A stretch of DNA of 6,162 bases, taken from the NCBI GenBank assembly GCA_946478915.1, contig CAMLER010000323.1, positions 1-6,162 of the forward strand, read 5' to 3'. Every line of letters begins with the position of its first letter. Positions within the stretch are counted from its first letter, which is position 1. The position numbers and the translations under genes were made by a program. Below, piece by piece: positions 1 to 6,162 of the stretch. This DNA is from an uncultured Chryseolinea sp. Lineage in GTDB: Bacteria > Bacteroidota > Bacteroidia > Cytophagales > Cyclobacteriaceae. The notes beneath the pieces are model-generated. The model saw nothing but the letters and a program-made list of their open reading frames with translations. It did no database searches and had not been told where the DNA came from.

Positions 1-407
1 TCTTCCCAATGAGGAAAAGCATTGTTCGCAGAATGAAGAACATATAATCCACCACCATTTTTAACATAGTCCACCAATGCTTTCTCTGCCTTAGCAGGCC
101 ATCGCAATTTTAGATCGTGAATATTGTTTGTATTTTGAATGACAACATCATAGTTGTCAAACTCGGGCACCCAGCCTAATCGTAGGTTGCTATCCAGGGG
201 AGCGGTGGATACATCGACTTGAAATCGTCCCCGGTTCTCCAAAATCCATTTCACGACTTTGGTGGTTTGTTTCCAGTCGTGATTGCTGAATCCATCGATA
301 ATCAGAACAGAAATACGTTCGTCCCTTTGTGCCAAAACAGTTAATGGAACCACAATCAGCAAGAAGGTCGTGCTAACATTAACCAAGGATGCCAAAAAGA
401 TTCTCAT
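1..407 (-). CDS. Secreted ThuA-domain protein, N-terminal part (3' end beyond window)
   Basis: About 135 residues are visible before the left edge. The protein opens with a Sec-type signal peptide (hydrophobic core around residues 11-25, likely cut after TVLA at 26). The mature part starts with a beta-strand (ISVLIIDGF, 32-40), then SNHDW (41-45), VDVSTAP (64-70), NYDVVIQN (85-92) and NGGGLYVLHSANNAF (117-131). This order, with the NHDW and H-x-A-N-N-x-F motifs, is typical of the ThuA-like family (class I glutamine amidotransferase-like fold), which in Bacteroidota is often exported and found in sugar-degradation loci. The biochemical role of the family is poorly defined, so no substrate is assigned. 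The start codon overlaps the stop of the upstream esterase gene as ATGA, which fixes the start and implies translational coupling. ThuA domains are usually over 200 residues, so roughly half or more is missing here. Confidence 0.85.
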   Translation of the reverse strand, partial: MRIFLASLVNVSTTFLLIVVPLTVLAQRDERISVLIIDGFSNHDWKQTTKVVKWILENRGRFQVDVSTAPLDSNLRLGWVPEFDNYDVVIQNTNNIHDLKLRWPAKAEKALVDYVKNGGGLYVLHSANNAFPHWE

Positions 408-1591
408 TTGAAAAGCAATTGGGTCGTTTCAGCGACGTACGTTTTCACATTCATCCAGGTGTGCCCTCCAGGCGTGATCAAACTCTTATAATTGACTTTC
501 TTGGATTTCAGATAATCGATAAATTCAACTGTCTGGTTATAAAGAAAATCATCCTCGCCGACACTTACCCACAATAGCTTTAATTGCTTGTTGGTATTCT
601 CAGGATTCTCTCCAACGTGTCTGTATGCGCTTTCCATCTCGTCGGTAGACAAATAAGCGCTGTAACAACAGACCCAAGCGAACTTGTCCATATTACCGAA
701 TGCTGTCCGTAAGGTTTGGCCTCCTCCCCGCGAGAAACCACCAATGGCCCTACTGTTGCGATCTTTTTTCGCGCGGTAGTTTTTTTCAACGTAGGGAATC
801 ACGTTTGTAACCAAATCAACTTCAAAAAGCTTGGCCCTTTTCATCGCGTCATCCCCTTCCCTCGACCTGAGATCAGCTGGCTTTGGCTTACCACTTTGCT
901 CGGCAATTCTAGCCGCCGGATTTCCATAAGGCATAACAATGATCATCGGCTTAGCTTTGCCTTCACTAATCAAATTATCAAGAATAAGGTTTGTGCGACC
1001 TACCTTAAAAAAGGTTTCTTCGGTATCTGTCGTACCGCTGATCAGATAAAATACGGGATATTGTTCAGCAGCATTTTTATTATATCCCGGCGGTGTGTAA
1101 ACCATGAGAGAACCCGTGCTTCCTTCGACCGAAGGATAATATTCAAAGGTCACTGTACCATGAGGGACTGATTTCAGAGCATGCACCAACGGTTTGTCAC
1201 CAGGAACATCTACTAAGCTTGATTTAAAGCGTTCATTGGGAAAAAATGCAACATTGGCCGGATCCATCACGGTAACACCATCGACCTGAAAACTGTAGGG
1301 ATAAATATCCGGCTTGATTGGACCTACTGTTATGCTCCAGATCCCGAGCGAGTCTTTGCTCATTTCCACTGGACTCTTCTGAAACTGGCCGCTTAGTTTT
1401 ACAATTTTTGCGCGAGGCGCCAGGTAACGGAATGTAACGGTTTTATCCGGGTGTATCTCGGGCGAAACAACAAAAGGGCCTCGGGGCGGTTGACAAATTC
1501 CGGTAACACAAATGCAAAACATTGCTATTACTAATGCCACAATTGCAAATGATTTTTCGCGCACACCTGAGGGTCTTGTTTGATTCTTCAT
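404..1591 (-). CDS. Secreted CE1-type (XynZ/enterochelin esterase-like) esterase, copy B
   Basis: A 395-residue protein. A signal-anchor or Sec signal spans residues 14-34 with an unusually long basic N-terminus. Residues ~38-135 form an early-set, Ig-like N-domain (VSPEIHPDKTVTFRYLAP, then DIYPYSFQVDG). Residues ~145-395 form an alpha/beta-hydrolase domain of the feruloyl/enterochelin esterase type. Visible catalytic residues are nucleophile Ser287 in GFSRGGG, probable acid Asp348 in VGEDDFLY and His377 in PGGHTWMN. The usual HG after the third strand is SG here (YLISGTTD, 183-190), so the oxyanion region is altered. A longer in-frame reading from 1651 would overlap the upstream gene by 46 bases and put charged residues ahead of the signal. 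The ATG at 1591 lies 14 bases after the upstream stop with a purine-rich leader (AAGAGATCG), so it was chosen. Members of this family hydrolyse feruloyl, acetyl or other ester bonds on polysaccharides; the actual substrate is unknown. Confidence 0.88.
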   Translation of the reverse strand: MKNQTRPSGVREKSFAIVALVIAMFCICVTGICQPPRGPFVVSPEIHPDKTVTFRYLAPRAKIVKLSGQFQKSPVEMSKDSLGIWSITVGPIKPDIYPYSFQVDGVTVMDPANVAFFPNERFKSSLVDVPGDKPLVHALKSVPHGTVTFEYYPSVEGSTGSLMVYTPPGYNKNAAEQYPVFYLISGTTDTEETFFKVGRTNLILDNLISEGKAKPMIIVMPYGNPAARIAEQSGKPKPADLRSREGDDAMKRAKLFEVDLVTNVIPYVEKNYRAKKDRNSRAIGGFSRGGGQTLRTAFGNMDKFAWVCCYSAYLSTDEMESAYRHVGENPENTNKQLKLLWVSVGEDDFLYNQTVEFIDYLKSKKVNYKSLITPGGHTWMNVKTYVAETTQLLFK

Positions 1592-1605
1592 CGATCTCTT
1601 GTTCT

Positions 1606-2766
<1,161 letters not shown>

Positions 2767-3252
2767 TCAGTGAACCTCGTAGACTGTGGTAATCTGTCCT
2801 TGATTTTGTTTTCGCGATATTTCAATAGCCTGCATTACAAGCTCGTAGCTCGATTCAAGGTCGACATTCATTAAGGACGCAACCTCCTGATAGCTGAAGC
2901 CACAGTACAATTTGAGAAAAGATGCTTCCCGTTGCCGTAACGTCAATTCAGGTCTCTTAATAACGCTTTGGCTATGCGACGTGTGAGGTGAAAAGCTTGC
3001 GTCATCCAAGATGGTGTCGGAGATTAGATCCCTCAATCTCTTAAACAGACAGAAACGTAGGGTTGGACCAGCGACAAATAATTCCGGCTGATCGCTCATA
3101 TTGATAACTAAGTGTTGGATAGCGTGCAAAACAACACTAGAATCATTGCAGATATTCATCCCATATTTATAGAGCCATTGGACATGACGTTCGTATAAGT
3201 GGGAAAGCCACAAGTCATCCGAACGATCCAATTTTTCCCGACTTCTGTTCAT
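2767..3252 (-). CDS. Divergent small sigma-70-family (ECF-like) sigma factor
   Basis: A 161-residue protein. Residues ~14-80 look like a degenerate sigma region 2: LYERHVQWLYKYGMNIC (19-35), then HAIQHLVINM (43-52) where Bacteroidota ECF factors usually carry a CIQELFLxLW-like motif, then LRFCLFKRLRDLI (65-77). Residues ~101-147 match sigma region 4, a helix-turn-helix: LTLRQREASFLKLYCGFS (103-120) then YQEVASLMNVDLESSYELV (121-139). A linker rich in Ser/His (85-98) joins them. Such factors redirect RNA polymerase to a small set of promoters. It heads the minus-strand gene run containing two esterases and ThuA, so it may control that run or simply be co-transcribed. No anti-sigma (FecR-like) gene lies nearby. 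The ATG at 3252 is preferred over an upstream TTG at 3333, because a promoter candidate at 3311-3341 would place the transcript start downstream of that TTG. Weak conservation of region 2 leaves the chance that it binds DNA without working as a full sigma factor. Confidence 0.75.
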   Translation of the reverse strand: MNRSREKLDRSDDLWLSHLYERHVQWLYKYGMNICNDSSVVLHAIQHLVINMSDQPELFVAGPTLRFCLFKRLRDLISDTILDDASFSPHTSHSQSVIKRPELTLRQREASFLKLYCGFSYQEVASLMNVDLESSYELVMQAIEISRKQNQGQITTVYEVH

Positions 3253-3310
3253 GCCTTCATTATTTTGAAAGGTCCTTACTATAAGAAGTGAATAATAAGT
3301 GTTATTTATA

Positions 3311-3341
3311 CAATTATAAGCTCGGATATTCAAAAAAACAA
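3311..3341 (-). promoter_or_regulatory. Candidate Bacteroidota-type promoter for the sigma-factor/esterase operon
   Basis: On the minus strand TTG (3339-3341) is followed after 20 bases by TATAATTG (3311-3318), a 7-of-8 match to the Bacteroidota -7 element TAnnTTTG. Transcription would start near 3305, about 50 bases before the sigma-factor ATG. Element match and spacing are visible in the sequence; promoter activity is inferred, and the AT-rich surroundings make chance matches likely. Confidence 0.4.
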
Positions 3342-3387
3342 GAAAATGTCTTCTTCATACGATTGAAAGACCAATAAAGCCCTCTTC

Positions 3388-3414
3388 TTTGGCAGAACAA
3401 CGGTTTTGTCCAAA
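3388..3414. other. Imperfect 11-bp hairpin upstream of the sigma-factor gene
   Basis: Arms TTTGGCAGAAC (3388-3398) and GTTTTG-T-CCAAA (3403-3414) pair around the loop AACG, with one G-T pair and one bulged T at 3409. It sits 108 bases beyond the stop of the membrane-protein gene and 46 bases upstream of the candidate sigma-operon promoter. No T-run follows the hairpin on the minus strand, so it is not a standard intrinsic terminator. It could be a weak or factor-assisted 3' end for the flavodoxin/membrane pair, or a regulator site. The rest of the gap 3253-3522 holds no coding sequence I can support. Confidence 0.35.
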
Positions 3415-3522
3415 AAGGTAGGATACCAAATTCAGTCAATTTAGCTCCCTATTTAAGCGGTTCTCTAACCAATGAGCAGACCCATGATGACTCTACAATG
3501 GTGGCGCTATCTCCGGAATTGT

Positions 3523-4011
3523 TTACTTAGCATACTTGGGGAGCCACTTAAACAAAGACTGCTTATCGTCCTTCCGGATAATGACCCAGGCGGCCATTGC
3601 TACAGAAATTGAAAAGGGAAAAGCGGCATATAAGCCCAGCGGCGCTATGCTCATCAAAAATAAAATAGCCCCCCAGCACGCTAGCATGACCCAATTGGAA
3701 CGCCACAACATTCCCATTGCTATCAATCCTTGGCCAATGGCAATGATGGAGACAAAGAGTGATATATGATTTGAAAACCAGCCGTTGATGAATTCTGAAT
3801 AAAAGGCAATGGATTCCTTCCCATATTCTAAATAAACTTTTGGACTAACGCTGGCGGTACGATAATTGGTCCAGCATGCCCAGCCAAACAACACGGCAAG
3901 TAAAAATCTTGTAACCTTCGTATTTTTTATGGCAGTCCATAAGATGAAGGCTCCTGCGAGATTGGACGTAACGAAAGCAATCGTTAAAATGTCAATGTTG
4001 CTGTAATTCAT
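3523..4011 (-). CDS. Small multi-pass membrane protein, family not recognised
   Basis: A 162-residue protein dominated by hydrophobic stretches at about 8-27, 32-50, 81-103, 107-124 and 126-146, giving four or five transmembrane helices and a basic C-terminal tail (IIRKDDKQSLFKWLPKY). Aromatic residues, especially Trp, are frequent at helix ends (W25, W44, W47, W78, W103, W107, W113). The layout is loosely like DoxX-type or other small inner-membrane proteins, but no diagnostic motif is visible and no function is assigned. Its ATG overlaps the stop of the upstream flavodoxin-like gene as ATGA, so the two are probably translated in a coupled way; a membrane partner or redox-linked role is possible but only a guess from position. 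Confidence 0.7.
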   Translation of the reverse strand: MNYSNIDILTIAFVTSNLAGAFILWTAIKNTKVTRFLLAVLFGWACWTNYRTASVSPKVYLEYGKESIAFYSEFINGWFSNHISLFVSIIAIGQGLIAMGMLWRSNWVMLACWGAILFLMSIAPLGLYAAFPFSISVAMAAWVIIRKDDKQSLFKWLPKYAK

Positions 4012-4550
4012 TTTGGGGAGAAAGCGGGCTGCTCGACCTTCCGTAAGAACTCATCAATTTCGTTTCTGAATTTTTGAAGGTCAGCGGGGACAATTCTATA
4101 ACCAGAAGTATTTTTGATCGTATCCTTTTTGTCGGCGGGTAGCAAATTATTAACCCATAATTCTTTGACATTCGAAGGCTTCAATCCTGAGATTTCTTTC
4201 AGTTCTCCGAAAATCTTCTCTGCCTGACCGTTTGCTCCACCGCATATGGAGATAAATGAATATGATCGGATGTGACTCTTTTCTTTCATCAAAAAAGAAC
4301 TTAAGGGTGATGCAATTTTTCCGCCCCATATTGGCGCGAGGAAAATAATGTGTTCGTAAAGGTCCAGGGAAATGCCATGCTCTTTAAGCCTGGGAATTCT
4401 CTGAAATACCAGGTCAAGCAAAATGGAAATACCCCAACGTTTACTTTGTTCCTCAATCTTTAAAATATCGCACGAAAGTTTTTGTTGGAGATACTTAGCC
4501 AGGATTTCATTGTTATGCGAATAGGAATAGTACACAATAAGGGTCTTCAT
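4008..4550 (-). CDS. Flavodoxin-like FMN-binding protein
   Basis: A 180-residue cytoplasmic protein with the flavodoxin fold. MKTLIVYYSYSHNNEILAKY (1-20) is the first strand and the phosphate-binding loop, in which SYSHNN replaces the usual T/S-x-T-G-x-T. HIIFLAPIWGGKIASPLSSF (67-86) matches the second FMN-contacting loop, with Trp75 placed to stack on the flavin. SFISICGGANGQAEKIF (98-114) is the third loop. Such proteins carry electrons or reduce quinones and other substrates with NAD(P)H-linked partners; which applies here is not visible. The length suits a short- or long-chain flavodoxin variant with a C-terminal helix (158-173). No Shine-Dalgarno sequence precedes the ATG at 4550. The gene is the first of a two-gene unit with the membrane protein, and is divergent from the GH28 gene across a 254-bp gap. 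Confidence 0.82.
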   Translation of the reverse strand: MKTLIVYYSYSHNNEILAKYLQQKLSCDILKIEEQSKRWGISILLDLVFQRIPRLKEHGISLDLYEHIIFLAPIWGGKIASPLSSFLMKEKSHIRSYSFISICGGANGQAEKIFGELKEISGLKPSNVKELWVNNLLPADKKDTIKNTSGYRIVPADLQKFRNEIDEFLRKVEQPAFSPK

Positions 4551-4622
4551 GGGCTGTATTTGATTTGAAGGTGAATAACCGTGAAAATGAGGCTCGGTGA
4601 AATGATAATTGTTTAGTCTGCT

Positions 4623-4638
4623 ACTGATTTACGTCAGT
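4623..4638. promoter_or_regulatory. Inverted repeat ACTGA-N6-TCAGT, possible operator
   Basis: Perfect 5-base arms separated by TTTACG, centred about 80 bases upstream of the flavodoxin-like start codon and about 175 bases upstream of the GH28 start. The shape would suit a dimeric repressor of the flavodoxin unit. Arms this short occur by chance fairly often, and no convincing promoter for the flavodoxin gene was found on the minus strand between 4551 and 4680. Confidence 0.2.
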
Positions 4639-4747
4639 CCCATTCCAATTGCCACATGTGAAGGTGATAGAAGATAATTCACAAATCACACAACCCGTCA
4701 GGGCATTTCCGCTCAAACATTGTTCAAATGGATTGGGAAAAACAATC

Positions 4748-4777
4748 TTGATCTTGGCTTGATGAATAATTACTTTG
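4748..4777 (+). promoter_or_regulatory. Candidate Bacteroidota-type promoter for the GH28 gene
   Basis: TTG (4748-4750) is followed after exactly 19 bases by TTACTTTG (4770-4777), a 7-of-8 match to the -7 element TAnnTTTG. The transcript would begin near 4783, leaving a short leader of about 20 bases before the ATG at 4805. The match is directly visible; activity is inferred. Confidence 0.45.
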
Positions 4778-4786
4778 TAACGTTAC
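4777..4786. promoter_or_regulatory. Perfect 10-bp palindrome GTAACGTTAC at the GH28 transcription start
   Basis: GTAACGTTAC is fully self-complementary, and a further CGTT follows at once (4787-4790). It begins on the last base of the predicted -7 element and covers the expected transcription start, the right place for a repressor to block initiation. A central CG with AT-rich flanks resembles LacI-family operators that control sugar-use genes. No regulator gene of that type is present in the window. Confidence 0.35.
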
Positions 4787-4804
4787 CGTTAAACGCCCAC
4801 AAAC

Positions 4805-6162
4805 ATGAAAAAAAGCTCTGTCCGGAAGTTAGGCCGCCGAGAAATATTAAGATACACTCCCGCACTGATGGGTTTGGGTTTCATATCTGCTAAGGCAGAC
4901 GAGACGAATGTGCAACAAAAATATTATAGCGTGAGGGACTTTGGCGCCACCGGCCTACGGAAGGATAATGCAACCAAGGCATTCCGCGACACGATTGAAG
5001 CATGCAAAAGATCCGGAGGTGGAATGGTACAGGTACCCGCAGGCGAGTACACCGTTGGAACGGTACAACTACTGGACAATATTACCTTGCATCTTGATGC
5101 GGGAGCCACTCTGTTTGCCAGCCAGGAACGCAGCGATTATATCCCAGATTCACGAGCCTTGATCTTTGCTGAAAATGCAAAAAACATCGGAGTCACTGGC
5201 AAAGGTACTATCGATGGGCTCGCTCGTTACGACTATGACAATGTTCGCGGGGCAGATCCGGAAATAGCGAAAGTACAGGAGATCGCGCGCCTGGCCGGAA
5301 TTGAGATGAAGCGTTATTATCGCAGTCGCGATGCTATGAACGTTTTTCTCTTTGTGCTTAATGACTGTACCAACGTGAGCCTTCGCGACATTTCAATCAT
5401 AAACGCTCCACTATGGACGGTCCGTCTCAATGATTGTAATAGGGTAACAGTAAGAGGCGTATATATCTATTCCGATTTGGAGAAGGGTGTTAATGCTGAT
5501 GGCATCGATATCTGTTCATCAAAGAACGTGGTAATTTCAGACTGTATCATAACCACCGCAGATGATTCTATAGTCCTGAAAGCTATTGCCAGGAACCGTA
5601 AGAAAGCCAACACGGTTGAAAATGTTACGGTAACGAATTGTATATTGACATCATCATCAACGCCATTAATGATTGGCACAGAAACAGAGGCGGATATCCG
5701 TGACATTATCTTCAGCAACTGCGTTATCCGAAATTCCAACAAAGGCTTTGGTATAAACGTGCAGGATGGTGCGGTTGTCAGCAACGTAATCATTTCCAAT
5801 CTCACTATCGAAACGAGCCGTCGTCATTGGAACTGGTGGGGTGATTCAGAAATGTGCAAGTTCGTACTGAAAAAAAGAACGGACTCCTCTCCTATCGGAC
5901 AGATCCGCGATATTTCTATTGACAATATAAACGCAAAAGTAAGAGGTACATCAACCATCACCGGTTATGAAGGACAACACCTGGAGAACATCCGGATATC
6001 AAATGTCCGCCTTTTTATGGATGTTGAAAATGCCAAAGACAAACGGGCAACCGACGGTATTCGCATTGAAAATGTGAATGGATTGCAGATGCGCGATGTG
6101 TCAATAGAATGGAATGAAGGGGAAACGGAGCCCGCATGGCAGTCAGCGTTAGTATTGAAGGG
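4805..6162 (+). CDS. Secreted GH28-family beta-helix protein (polygalacturonase-like), 3' end beyond window
   Basis: 452 complete codons are visible. The N-terminus has a twin-arginine-like signal (GRREILR at 10-16, hydrophobic 18-28, likely cut after AKA at 31). The start of the fold is SVRDFGATG (42-50) and PAGEYTVGTVQL (78-89), the entry to a pectate-lyase-type right-handed beta-helix, followed by repeated turns of the NVxxxNCxI type. GH28 landmarks are present: NADGID (230-235) for the usual NTDGID, and ADDSIVLK (252-259) for GDDCIAIK, so Asp232, Asp253 and Asp254 are retained. The usual GHG is SSTPLMIG (284-291) and the usual RIK is GIN (316-318), so the conserved His, Arg and Lys are absent. 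NWWGDSE (343-349) is shared with a divergent GH28 group of Bacteroidota. Polygalacturonases cleave alpha-1,4-linked galacturonic acid in pectin; the lost residues suggest a different uronic or rhamnose-containing substrate, or weak activity. No Shine-Dalgarno sequence precedes the ATG. Confidence 0.87.
   Translation, partial: MKKSSVRKLGRREILRYTPALMGLGFISAKADETNVQQKYYSVRDFGATGLRKDNATKAFRDTIEACKRSGGGMVQVPAGEYTVGTVQLLDNITLHLDAGATLFASQERSDYIPDSRALIFAENAKNIGVTGKGTIDGLARYDYDNVRGADPEIAKVQEIARLAGIEMKRYYRSRDAMNVFLFVLNDCTNVSLRDISIINAPLWTVRLNDCNRVTVRGVYIYSDLEKGVNADGIDICSSKNVVISDCIITTADDSIVLKAIARNRKKANTVENVTVTNCILTSSSTPLMIGTETEADIRDIIFSNCVIRNSNKGFGINVQDGAVVSNVIISNLTIETSRRHWNWWGDSEMCKFVLKKRTDSSPIGQIRDISIDNINAKVRGTSTITGYEGQHLENIRISNVRLFMDVENAKDKRATDGIRIENVNGLQMRDVSIEWNEGETEPAWQSALVLK

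Noticed and set aside
716..1171. Plus-strand open frame of 151 codons inside copy B esterase
   Set aside because: It lies wholly antisense to a well-supported gene, shows no domain or signal, and its sequence is a by-product of the conserved esterase codons.
3253..3333. Sigma-factor extension to a TTG start at 3333
   Set aside because: It adds 27 residues with no family resemblance, needs a rare start codon, and starts upstream of the transcript start implied by the candidate promoter at 3311-3341.
3417..3427. Short hairpin GGTA-GGA-TACC followed on the minus strand by TTTTT, considered as an intrinsic terminator
   Set aside because: A four-pair stem is too weak for termination, and the T-run also forms part of the flank of the larger hairpin at 3388-3414.
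4565..4613. Repeated GGTGAA/CGTGAAAATGA-like words upstream of the flavodoxin gene
   Set aside because: The copies are short, imperfect and irregularly spaced, so they are not distinguishable from chance.
5467..5805. Minus-strand open frame of 112 codons inside the GH28 gene
   Set aside because: It is antisense to beta-helix repeat coding sequence that has clear GH28 motifs; nothing supports independent coding.

Overview
The window reads like a chromosomal segment of a Bacteroidota bacterium, probably a soil or plant-litter polysaccharide degrader of the Cytophagales/Chitinophagales type. The reasons are inferential. The encoded families (CE1-type esterases with an N-terminal early-set domain, a ThuA-domain protein, a divergent GH28) are common there. 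Most start codons lack a Shine-Dalgarno sequence. Two intergenic regions carry matches to the Bacteroidota promoter pattern TTG-N19/20-TAnnTTTG. No rRNA, tRNA, insertion sequence or CRISPR array was seen.

Left block (1-3341, all on the minus strand, so read right to left): a candidate promoter at 3311-3341, a small divergent sigma-70-family factor (2767-3252), two tandem paralogous secreted esterases (1606-2715 and 404-1591), and the start of a secreted ThuA-domain protein that runs off the left edge (1-407). The spacings are 51 bp, 14 bp and an ATGA overlap, which suggests one transcription unit. The two esterases are clear duplicates (45 of 60 residues identical across the stretch from VYTPPGY to VMPYG). 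They have diverged in the oxyanion-hole region and in a loop before the nucleophile.

Middle block (3523-4550, minus strand): a flavodoxin-like protein whose stop overlaps (ATGA) the start of a small multi-pass membrane protein of unrecognised family. They look translationally coupled and are probably a redox/membrane pair unrelated to carbohydrate use.

Right block (4805-end, plus strand): a GH28-type right-handed beta-helix protein, open at the right edge, with a twin-arginine-like signal. It is transcribed divergently from the flavodoxin gene. Its promoter candidate overlaps a perfect 10-bp palindrome that could be an operator. The protein keeps the GH28 aspartates but lacks the usual His and Arg/Lys active-site residues.

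Taken together, the two flanks (GH28 on one side; CE1-like esterases plus ThuA on the other) fit breakdown of decorated plant cell-wall polysaccharide, with esterases removing acyl groups and the beta-helix protein acting on an acidic backbone. That pathway link is inferred from context only. Nothing here proves a new system. The points most worth a second look are the sigma-factor-led esterase operon and the two active-site departures.
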